Shown here one piece after another: positions 1-7,624 of a stretch of 64,000 bases of DNA. Numbering within the stretch: position 1 is the first letter of the stretch; each line of letters starts with the position of its first letter. Location: assembly GCA_035542575.1 (NCBI GenBank), contig DATKLE010000150.1:1-64000 (forward strand). Direction: 5' to 3'. Origin of the DNA: JAIQET01 sp035542575 (GTDB lineage Bacteria; Acidobacteriota; Terriglobia; Terriglobales; Acidobacteriaceae). The notes below the pieces were generated by a model, which was not told the origin of the DNA, ran no database searches, and saw nothing but the letters and a program-made list of their open reading frames with translations. A program made the position numbers and the translations under genes.

Positions 1-1
1 A

Positions 2-94
2 AAACAACTGCAACATCTGGCTGAAAATGCTGGATACTCGTATCACGGCGGTGGTGGCCCTCCCTACGATTCACGTCTCGCAACGCAACCGTAG
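2..94 (+). CDS. Unidentified protein, C-terminal fragment cut by window edge
   Basis: An open frame runs in from the left edge and stops at TAG 92-94, giving 30 residues that end in a Gly-rich, Tyr-containing tail (SYHGGGGPPYDS). The composition is compatible with a real C-terminus, but the fragment is too short to assign, and it may be a chance open frame. The bases from 95 to 322 hold no other gene I can support and no clear promoter; they are more AT-rich than the rest of the window. Confidence 0.3.
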   Translation, partial: KQLQHLAENAGYSYHGGGGPPYDSRLATQP

Positions 95-322
95 CAGAGT
101 TCTACCCCCGCCGCTCAAAACCTAATTTGGACAAGAGTGAGACCAACTACATTGTTATCTATTACTTGCCCGCTAATACAAATTCAAGATGATGCTAAGT
201 TCTCGACTATTTACATCTCCTGCCGCGCAAAACAAGATACCTGCCGCTATCGCGCGTTCCGGTTGGTCTAGCCGTTCTTGGACGCGAGGTTGGCGCGAAA
301 GCCAGTGGATCAGGAGACCAAA

Positions 323-1228
323 ATGACAAACACGAAGATGCTTTTCAGTCGGCTCGCAAAAGCAACCCTGGTTGCTACCGCCACGGCTCTCATTGCGCTC
401 GTGGCAGTTTCGGCTCAGGCTGCCGAATCGAGCAACAGGCTCACCGCGAACAGTCTCGCCGCAAACCGGCTCGCAGGAAACAGCCTGGCAGCGAACCGGT
501 TGGCCTCAGGAAACCTGTCCTCGAATGGACTGGACGCAAATCCGGCGACGACCCAGATCCTAAGCACGCCCGAAGGGCGCGAGCTCTACAGCTACATGAT
601 CAGTTGCGCGTTGCCGGCCGGCAAGGCGATCGAAGCCACCCTACCCAGCGTTGCTGATACTGCTCCGCCAACAACTCTTTACACCTGCGCTTACGGTAGC
701 TGCCGATTTCCTGGCGACCTCGGACTCGCCGAAGACTGGATCAATCGCCCTCTCGACACGAAAGGGCAACGCTGGGTTTCCGCGTGCCTGTTGGCCCGCA
801 TAAACCACTACGGGATAAAGCAAATGATTTCGTTGCGCGGTGTCGCGCCCCAGTTGTGGGTTACGCCGCAGGAAGCCCGGGATTACACGGTTGAAGAAGG
901 CGCCTTTTACGGAAATGTGTTCGACGAATCCGGCGCGCTGGACTGGAACGCGTGTCGAGGCAAGGACGCGGCAGCGGGAGAGACTCGTGGCCTGAAGGTG
1001 CGGGTTTGCGCCCAACCTGATCCCAACAATCCCGCCCAGACCATGTGCGGCTTCAAGTATGCAGGCGAGTGCGGCAGCTACTTGGATTCATCCCCGGAAT
1101 CTCACGCCTGCAGCCGGTTCGACTCCGACGAGCTCTGGTACGGCGAGTGCTTGGCCGGGCCGAAGGCGGGTAACAACTCTTCCACCAAGAGTTACTCCGA
1201 AGTGATCACCGTGTACGTGAAACCGTAG
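323..1228 (+). CDS. Secreted protein with NxLxx pentapeptide-like repeats and Cys-rich domain
   Basis: The 301-residue protein starts at ATG 323, chosen because AGGAGA (312-317) lies 5 bases upstream and the first 33 residues form a clear Sec signal peptide ending SAQA; an ATG at 278 would spoil that signal. Residues about 34-72 are a degenerate period-5 repeat of the form N-x-L-x-A (NRLTA, NSLAA, NRLAG and so on). The rest is a Cys-containing extracytoplasmic domain (SCALPAG, CAYGSC, WVSACLLA, EGAFYGN, CRGKD). I recall similar N-x-L repeat proteins with such a domain from myxobacteria, but no function is known to me. It lies 70 bp upstream of a di-heme cytochrome in the same direction, so a shared periplasmic role is plausible. 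Confidence 0.85.
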   Translation: MTNTKMLFSRLAKATLVATATALIALVAVSAQAAESSNRLTANSLAANRLAGNSLAANRLASGNLSSNGLDANPATTQILSTPEGRELYSYMISCALPAGKAIEATLPSVADTAPPTTLYTCAYGSCRFPGDLGLAEDWINRPLDTKGQRWVSACLLARINHYGIKQMISLRGVAPQLWVTPQEARDYTVEEGAFYGNVFDESGALDWNACRGKDAAAGETRGLKVRVCAQPDPNNPAQTMCGFKYAGECGSYLDSSPESHACSRFDSDELWYGECLAGPKAGNNSSTKSYSEVITVYVKP

Positions 1229-1298
1229 GGATACCGGCGGCAACGGGTGGCTGAAGGAACGTGCGTTCAAGAGGGCAGAGGTTGTACGGGAGGATGAT

Positions 1299-1991
1299 AT
1301 GAATTCCTGGGAAAGAATGATCAGTGTTTCGTCTGTCGCGCTGGTGCTCGCCGCCAGCGTTCAGGCCCAGATGATTGACAACACGCAAGCCACCAACAAC
1401 GCTAAGGCCGGCATCAACAAGTCGTTGCTGGATGAGATTGGCGCAGGCCGGGGCGACGTGATGACCCCCAATTCGTCCATCTTCATCATCAACCGTGACC
1501 CTTACCGCGCGGTCCGCCGGGGGCGCCAATTGTTTCAGCGCAAGTTCACCCATGCGCAGGGGCAGGGACCGAACGAGAAGGATGGCGTCGGCGACCTCAA
1601 TACCGACATCGGCATCGGCGCCGGCTTGGCTGACAGCTGCGCTTTGTGTCACGGCCGTCCGCGCGGATCGGCCGGAGCTGGCGGCAATGTAGTGACCCGT
1701 CCCGACAGCCGCGACTCGCCGCACCTGTTCGGCCTGGGACTGAAGGAAATGCTGGCCGATGAGATCACCACCGACCTGCGCGCGATCCGCGACCTGGCGG
1801 TCACCAAGGCGCAGCAAAGTCATCATGCAGTTACCATGAAGCTGGTGAGTAAGGGCATCCACTATGGCAGCATCACCGCCAACCCTGATGGTTCGCTGGA
1901 CACTTCCGCGGTTGCGGGAGTTGATCCCGATCTGCGAGTGAAGCCATTTTTGCCGAAGGCGGTACCATCTCCATGCGCGAATTTATCGTAG
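1299..1991 (+). CDS. Di-heme oxidoreductase (DHOR family), N-terminal half, frameshifted
   Basis: This is the 5' half of a DHOR/DUF1111-type di-heme cytochrome. ATG 1299 follows GGGAGG (1288-1293), and residues 1-23 look like a signal peptide ending VQAQ. The first heme site is CALCH. The frame is family-like up to DLRVKPF and then becomes unrelated sequence ending at a stop at 1991. Adding one T to the five-T run at 1947-1951 restores KPFFAEGGTISMREF and joins the downstream frame at once. As written the gene is broken: either a true frameshift mutation or a homopolymer base-calling error. The intact protein would be about 526 residues and periplasmic. Confidence 0.85.
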   Translation: MNSWERMISVSSVALVLAASVQAQMIDNTQATNNAKAGINKSLLDEIGAGRGDVMTPNSSIFIINRDPYRAVRRGRQLFQRKFTHAQGQGPNEKDGVGDLNTDIGIGAGLADSCALCHGRPRGSAGAGGNVVTRPDSRDSPHLFGLGLKEMLADEITTDLRAIRDLAVTKAQQSHHAVTMKLVSKGIHYGSITANPDGSLDTSAVAGVDPDLRVKPFLPKAVPSPCANLS

Positions 1992-2881
1992 GCGCTCTCC
2001 ACAACGAGATGGGCATGGAGGCCTCTTCCGATCCCGATCTGCTCACCGCGAGCGCCGGCGGACGCGTCGTGACCCCTTCCGGTATGGTGCTGGACGGTTC
2101 CAAGGACAAGATCAGCCCACCCGCGCCGCCCGATGATCAGAACGGCAATGAGATTGATCCGGCACTGGTGGATTACCTGGAATTCTACCTGCTGAATTAC
2201 TTCAAGCCGGGTCACTACATCCAGAACAGCGTCACCGACCGTGGCCGTGCGGTGTTCGCCAAGATTGGATGCTCGTCATGCCACATCCCCAACCTGACCA
2301 TCAACCACGACCGCCGGGTGGCCGATGTGGAGACGGTGTACGACCCGGCGCACGCCGGATGCACCGTGGACAACCTGTGCTTCTTTAACAACATGTTTGC
2401 TACCGCGACCACGCTTTACTGGACCGAGAACGATGGCAGCGGGTACCCTGACCTCAAGCTGCCCTTGGGAGGTTCCTTTGTGGTCAAGGACATCTTCACC
2501 GACTTCAAGCGGCACGACGTGGGCGCCAACTTCTACGAGCGTAACTGGGACGGAAGCATGCAGACCATGTTTCTGACTCGGCCGCTGTGGGGAGTGGGAT
2601 CGACGGCTCCCTACGGCCACGATGGGCGCAGCAACTCGCTGAATGATGTCATCCTGCGCTACGGCGGAGAGGCGCTGACGGCGCGCAATGCCTTCGCCGG
2701 GCTCAGAGCCGGCGATCAGAACGCGCTGATCACGTTCCTCAACTCGCTGGTGCTTTTCCCTCCCGATGATACTCCGTCGAATCTCGATCCAGGAGACCCG
2801 ACTACGGCGAACTTCCCGCAATTCGGGCACGGCAGCATCAAGTTGGGCCTGCTATTCAACGATCCGACCGATCCGGAGTAG
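1973..2881 (+). CDS. Di-heme oxidoreductase (DHOR family), C-terminal half, frameshifted
   Basis: This is the 3' half of the same di-heme oxidoreductase, in a different frame from 1299-1991 and overlapping it by 19 bp. It carries the second heme site (CSSCHI), and the C-terminal APYGHDGR and FAGLRAGDQNALITFLNSL segments typical of DHOR proteins. The apparent start MREFIVGALHNEMGM is not a natural N-terminus; it is an internal family motif. There is no ribosome-binding site, so it probably makes no separate product unless the break is a sequencing error. The stop codon G is also the first base of a perfect palindrome (GGGACTTAAGTCCC, 2881-2894). Confidence 0.85.
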   Translation: MREFIVGALHNEMGMEASSDPDLLTASAGGRVVTPSGMVLDGSKDKISPPAPPDDQNGNEIDPALVDYLEFYLLNYFKPGHYIQNSVTDRGRAVFAKIGCSSCHIPNLTINHDRRVADVETVYDPAHAGCTVDNLCFFNNMFATATTLYWTENDGSGYPDLKLPLGGSFVVKDIFTDFKRHDVGANFYERNWDGSMQTMFLTRPLWGVGSTAPYGHDGRSNSLNDVILRYGGEALTARNAFAGLRAGDQNALITFLNSLVLFPPDDTPSNLDPGDPTTANFPQFGHGSIKLGLLFNDPTDPE

Positions 2882-2936
2882 GGACTTAAGTCCCAGGGGT
2901 GGCCGCCGCCAAGCCGGGCATGGCGGCGGCAGCCCC
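2881..2936. repeat. Palindrome and long GC hairpin after the di-heme gene
   Basis: GGGACTTAAGTCCC (2881-2894) is a perfect 14-bp palindrome. It is followed by a stem GCCGCCGCC (2902-2910) with GGCGGCGGC (2922-2930), extended after a mismatch and a wobble by GGGG (2896-2899) with CCCC (2933-2936). No T run follows, so it is not a canonical intrinsic terminator. GGACTTAAG recurs at 15062-15070. Confidence 0.6.
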
Positions 2937-2982
2937 AGGGGAATCCTGCCAGATAACTTTTCCTGCCTGCCGGGACTCTAAC

Positions 2983-2988
2983 TATAAT
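2983..2988 (+). promoter_or_regulatory. Candidate -10 box for the M48 protease gene
   Basis: TATAAT lies 26 bp before the ATG at 3014. The hexamer 17 bp upstream (TTCCTG, 2960-2965) is a poor -35, so this is a half-supported promoter. Confidence 0.35.
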
Positions 2989-3013
2989 AAAGTTGTCCTG
3001 ATTGGTGTGGGCG

Positions 3014-4063
3014 ATGCGACCTCGTTCTGAAGCCCTCCTCGTTGCCGCAGGTTTTGTTCTCTTCAGTGCTCTCAGCTTTGCCCAAAACCCGCTGCCGTCT
3101 CCGGCTGGTTCCCATCCCGTCAAGGCGTATCACGACGGCAGTATTCGCGACATTAACGCCATCGGCAACCGCAACGTGGGCTGTGGGCGCGGCCTGGGCA
3201 ACTGGTACAGCTTGGAAAAACAGATCGCGATGGGCCGGGCCTATGCCCAGCAGGTGGAGTCCAGCAGCAAGCTCGTCACCGATCCCGTCGTCACCGAGTA
3301 CATTAACCGCCTGGGACAGAACCTGGTGCGGAACTCAGACTCCCAGGTGCCCTTCACCATCAAGGTGGTGGACTCTGACGACATCAATGCCTTCGCGCTG
3401 CCGGGCGGCTTCTTCTACGTGGACTCCGGTTTGATTCTGGCCGCGGACAACGAGGCTGAGCTGGCAGGAGTGATGGCGCACGAGATCGCCCACGTCGCCG
3501 CCTGCCACTATGCCCGGGAGAACACGCGCAGCCAACTCATGAACCTGGCGTCGATCCCCTTGATCTTTGTGGGCGGCGGCATCGGATACGCGGCCCAAAG
3601 CGTCGCCGGGCTGGCGCTTCCCGCGACCTTCCTCAAGTTCTCGCGCGGCTTTGAGTCGCAGGCCGACTACCTGGGCGTGCAGTACATGTACAAGGCGGGA
3701 TACGACCCGCAGGCGTTCACTGCTTTCTTCGAGAAAGTGGAGAACCTGGAGAAGCAGAAACCGGGCATCATCGCCAAGGCATTTGCCACTCATCCCCAGA
3801 CTCCGGATCGCATTGAAAAATCCCAGAGCGAGATCAACACGCTGCTGCCGGCGCGCGACGAGTACAAGGTGGACACTTCAGAATTTCAGGACGTGAAGGC
3901 CCGCTTGGCAGCGCTGGAAAACCGCCACAAGATCGCTATGGGCCACGAAGACCGTCCCACCTTGCGGCGACGCTCCAATTCCAAGTCGGACGATTCTGGC
4001 AAGAGCACTGACGATGAGGATCGTCCCACACTGAAACGGCGCGACGGGACCCAGCCCAACTAG
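3014..4063 (+). CDS. M48-family zinc metalloprotease, secreted
   Basis: The protein has 349 residues with a signal peptide (residues 1-23, ending LSFAQ) and a peptidase M48 domain. The zinc site is HEIAH at 156-160 with the third ligand Glu in ESQADYLG near 214, the layout of BepA/LoiP-type periplasmic proteases. The family degrades or helps fold misassembled envelope proteins. The C-terminus is a charged tail in which EDRPTLRRR and EDRPTLKRR are imperfect direct repeats. ATG 3014 is preferred; a TTG at 3002 is an alternative. It lacks the TPR domain of full-length BepA. Confidence 0.9.
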   Translation: MRPRSEALLVAAGFVLFSALSFAQNPLPSPAGSHPVKAYHDGSIRDINAIGNRNVGCGRGLGNWYSLEKQIAMGRAYAQQVESSSKLVTDPVVTEYINRLGQNLVRNSDSQVPFTIKVVDSDDINAFALPGGFFYVDSGLILAADNEAELAGVMAHEIAHVAACHYARENTRSQLMNLASIPLIFVGGGIGYAAQSVAGLALPATFLKFSRGFESQADYLGVQYMYKAGYDPQAFTAFFEKVENLEKQKPGIIAKAFATHPQTPDRIEKSQSEINTLLPARDEYKVDTSEFQDVKARLAALENRHKIAMGHEDRPTLRRRSNSKSDDSGKSTDDEDRPTLKRRDGTQPN

Positions 4064-4138
4064 AAGCTGTCAGCACCAAATTAACTGGCGTTCGGAACCT
4101 GCAATCACGCATCTTGACGGCGCAGCGTTGCGATTCCG

Positions 4139-4420
4139 CTAGTCTGCCGGCAGCGCTCCGCTGCGAGCCTCGCGGCGCGCCCGGGTGCTGGCGCGCACCC
4201 AGGAAATGACCGCAATCGCAATCCACACGACGTTGACAAAGGCAGATGGGAAGGCGTGGTAGTAAACCGTATTCATGATCAGCAGCAGGCTGCCTACGGC
4301 ATTGAGGAGTTGGTAGGGGCGGGAATCCGGACGCAGTCTCTTGAACGACACTGCCGCATACGCCAGCAGCAGCGCGAAGGCCCCGATCCAGCCTGCCAGG
4401 TCGGCTATTCCTCGCGTCAA
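4139..4420 (-). CDS. CBU_0592-type small membrane protein
   Basis: The protein has 93 residues and three hydrophobic segments: DLAGWIGAFALLLAYAA, YQLLNAVGSLLLIMNTVYY and AFVNVVWIAIAVISW. The YQLLN...G...YY....FVNVVW pattern matches the small CBU_0592-like membrane family, whose function is unknown to me. A basic tail (RASTRARREARS) should be cytoplasmic. It is the last of four minus-strand genes that begin with the BtuF-like gene at 6235. Confidence 0.75.
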   Translation of the reverse strand: MTRGIADLAGWIGAFALLLAYAAVSFKRLRPDSRPYQLLNAVGSLLLIMNTVYYHAFPSAFVNVVWIAIAVISWVRASTRARREARSGALPAD

Positions 4421-4457
4421 TCGTTTGGCGTCATGGGGTACTCCAGCAGATAGTGAT

Positions 4458-4853
4458 TCAGACTACTTTTCCCTTGGCCAGGTCCTGCACTAATTCTAGG
4501 TCGGCTTCGAGAAAATCGAAAGACGGCAGCTCAGAGCGCTTGGCCCAGCGTATGTCGCGAAAAATGCGGTTCTCGAGTTCTCCCTTGTAGTGGTGCACCG
4601 CGTAGAACCGCAGTTCCACCGCGCCGCCGTTCTTGTAGCGGTGACGGATGCGGGCGACCTCTTCTCCAATGCGGGCCTCGATCCCCAGTTCTTCGTCCAG
4701 CTCGCGGCGGAGGGCGTCGCGGGGTTGCTCGCCGTCCTCGACCTTGCCGCCAGGGAACTCCCACTTCAGCGGCATGGTTTGATGACGAGTCCGTTGGCAC
4801 ACCAGGACCTTGCCGTCTTTCATGATCAAGGCTGCAACCACCTTCTTCATCAC
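4458..4853 (-). CDS. mutT: MutT-type Nudix hydrolase
   Basis: The protein has 131 residues, the size of MutT. The Nudix box (G36, E42, R50-E51, E54-E55, G57) is complete: GKVEDGEQP then RRELDEELGI. The N-terminal VVAALIMKDGKVLVCQR and WEFPGGK are typical of (8-oxo-)dGTP diphosphatases, which cleanse the nucleotide pool of oxidised dGTP. Its neighbour upstream is a methionine sulfoxide reductase, which fits an oxidative-damage repair group. Substrate specificity within the Nudix family cannot be read from sequence alone. Confidence 0.85.
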   Translation of the reverse strand: MMKKVVAALIMKDGKVLVCQRTRHQTMPLKWEFPGGKVEDGEQPRDALRRELDEELGIEARIGEEVARIRHRYKNGGAVELRFYAVHHYKGELENRIFRDIRWAKRSELPSFDFLEADLELVQDLAKGKVV

Positions 4854-4889
4854 GGATGACTCATGACGGCTGGGTCTGCCCCGGGACTC

Positions 4890-5396
4890 TCAGCGCCCGG
4901 ACGTTTCCAGGTGTTTGCCCACCAGCCCGGCGCAGTATTCCACCAGCTCCCGGTCTATGGTGGTGAAGGCGGAAGGGAAGTGGCTGTCAATATCGAGTTC
5001 GCCGACCACTTTGCCGCGGACGAACACCGGCACGACGATCTCCGACTTGGTCTCAAGCGAGCAGGCCAGGTAGCGGGGATCCTTACTGACATCATCAACG
5101 ATGACCGTCTTTCCCGTGGACGCGGCGGCGCCGCAGATTCCCTGGTTGAGCGGGATGCGGGTATGGGGCGTCATGGCACCTTGAAACGGGCCCAACACCA
5201 GTACGCCGGTATCGCCGTCGCGCGGCTTCTCCAGCATGTAAAAGCCGACCCAGTTGTACTTCAGCATACGCTCGTGCAGCAGCTTCGCCACCCCGGACAT
5301 GAGATGGTCGGCCGAAGTCGCCGCCAGGGCCAGCTCATGCAATTCCTTCTTGATGTCCTCGCTCTTGGACGAAGTGGGCATAATGGTCTTGGTCAT
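4890..5396 (-). CDS. msrC: Free methionine-(R)-sulfoxide reductase (GAF fold)
   Basis: The protein has 168 residues and forms a single GAF domain. WVGFYML, VLGPFQG, TRIPLNQGICG and SEIVVPVF are hallmarks of fRMsr, which reduces free L-methionine-(R)-S-oxide. Two cysteines sit at the family positions: Cys88 in GICG and Cys112 in YLACS. A third Cys, found in the E. coli enzyme between them, is absent. The start ATG overlaps the stop of the upstream BtuF-like gene (ATGA, 5393-5396), so the two are probably translationally coupled. Confidence 0.85.
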   Translation of the reverse strand: MTKTIMPTSSKSEDIKKELHELALAATSADHLMSGVAKLLHERMLKYNWVGFYMLEKPRDGDTGVLVLGPFQGAMTPHTRIPLNQGICGAAASTGKTVIVDDVSKDPRYLACSLETKSEIVVPVFVRGKVVGELDIDSHFPSAFTTIDRELVEYCAGLVGKHLETSGR

Positions 5397-6235
5397 CGTG
5401 GCGGGTGCTCACGCACCTGACCCCTCACCCCAGTCATACATCTTAGACCCGGGGCTTGTGGAAAACGCTGAGGATGAATGGCGGCCGCGAGCGCCCCCAG
5501 GCCATGGAGCAGAGTGGGGGCTGGGGTGTTCAGAAACTCGTCGCGAATGCAATACACCCGGCCGTCGCGGACCGCCTGCATCTCTCCCCAGCCGCGGTCG
5601 CGGACGATTCTTTCAAGCGGGACCCGTTCGCCCGCTCCGCACCAGGCGGCGATCAAGACTTCCGGATCCTCAGCCAGCACAGCCTGGGCATTGCGCCGGG
5701 CGCCAGGTTCTCCTATGAACTCGCCTCCCGCGGCGTGCACCAGCTCGGCTACCCAGGGCTGCGAGGCGATCAGCGGCTTACCCCATTCCTCGCAGAACAC
5801 ACGGGGGCGGGCGACGCTATGAGCGTGCCCGCGGACGGTCTCGATTTGTGCCTGCATGTCGGCGATCACCTGCTGACCGCGTTCAGGCGCGCCCATAATA
5901 CCGGCGATGGAGGTGATATCGGTGTAAATGTCAGCCAAAGTCCTGGGAGCGAGGCCGAGAAAGCGGACGCCGGCCTTGAGGATCTCGCCGACTGCTTTCT
6001 CCTGATACGGAACCGCGGCGATGACAAGATCAGGCCCGGCCGCGACAATTTCGGCAGTGTTGGCCGTCCAGGAATCGGCGAGGACGGTTCGCATCCCATT
6101 ACCCACCTCAGGGCAAACATCGGCGCAATATCGGGTACAAGCGACTACGCGGTCGAGGCAGCCCACAGAAGCCAGAATGACCGTTGCGCTCGGCTGCAGG
6201 CAGACCACCCGCCGCGGAATGTGATCGGTGACCAT
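5393..6235 (-). CDS. Cobalamin-binding (BtuF-like) periplasmic-binding-fold protein
   Basis: The protein has 280 residues of the PF01497 substrate-binding fold: RRVVCLQPSATVILASVG, DLVIAAVPYQEKAVGEI, WGKPLIASQPWVAELVHAAGG and the C-terminal WGEMQAVRDGRVYCI. This class is usually annotated as cobalamin-binding. ATG 6235 is chosen because the homologous region starts there; the 108 extra codons upstream are translated repeat DNA. There is no signal peptide and no BtuCD partner nearby, so the protein may be cytoplasmic or its targeting lost. Its stop overlaps the next start. Confidence 0.75.
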   Translation of the reverse strand: MVTDHIPRRVVCLQPSATVILASVGCLDRVVACTRYCADVCPEVGNGMRTVLADSWTANTAEIVAAGPDLVIAAVPYQEKAVGEILKAGVRFLGLAPRTLADIYTDITSIAGIMGAPERGQQVIADMQAQIETVRGHAHSVARPRVFCEEWGKPLIASQPWVAELVHAAGGEFIGEPGARRNAQAVLAEDPEVLIAAWCGAGERVPLERIVRDRGWGEMQAVRDGRVYCIRDEFLNTPAPTLLHGLGALAAAIHPQRFPQAPGLRCMTGVRGQVREHPPR

Positions 6236-6266
6236 GGCAGTGGAGTGTCTCCATGTTATCGCGATT

Positions 6267-6299
6267 GCAAGCGCTGCTTGGTGCAAGAAAAGCGCTTGC
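6267..6299. repeat. Nested perfect inverted repeat in divergent intergenic region
   Basis: GCAAGCGCT (6267-6275) pairs perfectly with AGCGCTTGC (6291-6299), and inside it CTTG (6277-6280) pairs with CAAG (6284-6287). It lies between the divergent BtuF-like and NifU-like genes and could be an operator or cruciform. No T run follows. Confidence 0.55.
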
Positions 6300-6422
6300 C
6301 GCAAAGGACGCAAAGCGCGCGCCAAGGAAGACACGAAAGCCCTGGTGAAAGGCCAACTTCCTACGCGGCAACCCTGGTTCTCTTTGCGATCTCCGCGGAC
6401 TTTCTTTGCGAACTCTGCGGTT
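6299..6422. repeat. Intergenic repeat family B (GCAAAGGACGCAAAG), inverted arms
   Basis: One arm, CGCAAAGGACGCAAAG, lies at about 6300-6316. The opposite orientation (CTTTGCG ... CTTTGCGAACTCTGCGG) lies at about 6380-6420. A related copy is at 13164-13212. It is an intergenic inverted-repeat element with no coding potential. Confidence 0.6.
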
Positions 6423-6462
6423 AGAACCGCTTGCCGAGGGGACCACGTTACAATCGGGTGGC

Positions 6463-6816
6463 ATGTACTCCGCCGAGATCCTCGACCACTTCGAGCATCC
6501 CCGCAACACCGGCGAAGTCGCCAACCCCGACGCGTCAGCGCAGATCGAGAATCCGGCATGCGGCGACATCTTAAAGCTGACCTTGAAGGTCGTGGACGGA
6601 CGCATCACCCAGATTTGCTTTCGCGCCAAAGGATGCGTTGCCGCCATGGCCTGCGGATCGCTCCTGACCGAGTTGGTGCAGGGAAGAACTGTGGACGAAG
6701 CTCGCCGCCTGCGGCGGGAAGAATTGGTGCAGGCGATGGGGGGCCTGCCTGAGGCATCCGCCCACGCCAGCCACCTAGCCTTGGACGCGCTTGCCGCCGC
6801 CCTCAAGCGATTATGA
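6463..6816 (+). CDS. NifU/IscU-type iron-sulfur cluster scaffold
   Basis: The protein has 117 residues, a stand-alone NifU N-terminal domain starting MYSAEILDHFEHPRNTGE. It contains PACGD (Cys33) and KGCVAAMACGS (Cys58, Cys64). In IscU the third ligand lies in an HCS motif; here the equivalent is His101-Ala102-Ser103, so that cysteine is missing and Cys64 is extra. The protein probably still acts in Fe-S cluster assembly or carriage, with a different ligand set. ATG 6463 is chosen because the family begins there; the longer frame reads repeat DNA. The only cysteine desulfurase in the window (20610-21779) is not adjacent. Confidence 0.8.
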   Translation: MYSAEILDHFEHPRNTGEVANPDASAQIENPACGDILKLTLKVVDGRITQICFRAKGCVAAMACGSLLTELVQGRTVDEARRLRREELVQAMGGLPEASAHASHLALDALAAALKRL

Positions 6817-6888
6817 TTTCGGGATGGCGGACTGGAGCCGTCAGCAAGGCCTGACCGTAGTTGCGATCGCCAGTCAGCACTTGGAAGT

Positions 6889-7599
6889 TCAGGGCCGGAT
6901 GGAATCCGGAAAATAGACCGGCCACCTGTTTGCCTGCGCAATCTTCTGCAGCTCCGCATTGGGGTTTACTGCAAAAGGATGCTGTGCGAGTTTTAGCATC
7001 TCCGCATCCCAACGCGAATTTCCAAAGGCAACGTCGGGAGCGCGCCGGATCACATCGCAGATGGCTCTTGACTTTCCCTCTCCCGAGGGCACGTGTACCA
7101 GGCGGTCGGTGATGCGGCCGTCTTCAATCGCCACTGCCGCCGCCAGTACTCGGTCCCCCGCGATTCCGCAATGCTTCATTCCCGCGCGGATCACCCACTC
7201 ATTAGTTGACGATACGGCCCAAACATCGCAGCCTGACTCCCGCAGTCGCCGCACCAGGTCGCGCATTTCGGGAAAAATCTGCCCGGCAAAATTCTCGTCA
7301 AAGTACTGGTTGGCGGCGCGCTGGACATCGATTTCCGTCAGACCGCGATGCATAGTCACCATCTCGCCGCACATGGTGTCTTCGTCCACCTTGCCGGCCT
7401 TGTAGTCCGCGTAGCGGGGGCGGGCCCAGCGCGCGACTTCGTCCGAGACCAGGCGCTGCTGCAATTCCCAATCAAAGAAGCCCTCTCCGGCATCCCCAGC
7501 CCAGAGCGTCCCGTCGCAGTCAAAAGTAGCGAGGCGCGGCCGGAGGCGGAGAACCGAGTCCACAAATTCCGCGGAGTTGAGCAGGGAGATCGCGGTCAC
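6889..7599 (-). CDS. HAD-superfamily phosphatase (phosphoserine phosphatase-like)
   Basis: The protein has 236 residues. Motif I is FDCDGTLW (nucleophile Asp27, general acid Asp29), motif II is VWAVSST, motif III includes the Lys of GEGKSRAI, and motif IV is FGNSRWDAEML. The helical cap between motifs I and II is of the HAD-IB (SerB-like) type. The substrate may be a phosphoserine-like or other small phosphomonoester. It lies 25 bp downstream of the MobA-like gene on the same strand, so it may be the last gene of an xdhC-mobA-HAD operon. Confidence 0.8.
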   Translation of the reverse strand: MTAISLLNSAEFVDSVLRLRPRLATFDCDGTLWAGDAGEGFFDWELQQRLVSDEVARWARPRYADYKAGKVDEDTMCGEMVTMHRGLTEIDVQRAANQYFDENFAGQIFPEMRDLVRRLRESGCDVWAVSSTNEWVIRAGMKHCGIAGDRVLAAAVAIEDGRITDRLVHVPSGEGKSRAICDVIRRAPDVAFGNSRWDAEMLKLAQHPFAVNPNAELQKIAQANRWPVYFPDSIRP

Positions 7600-7624
7600 G
7601 TGCGTGAAGTCTCTTTCGCGGAGG

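Noticed and set aside
6299..6422. Cyclic-di-GMP riboswitch, because of the GACGCAAAG motif
   Set aside because: The surrounding pairing and GNRA loop of the class are missing; it is a repeat shared with 13164-13212.
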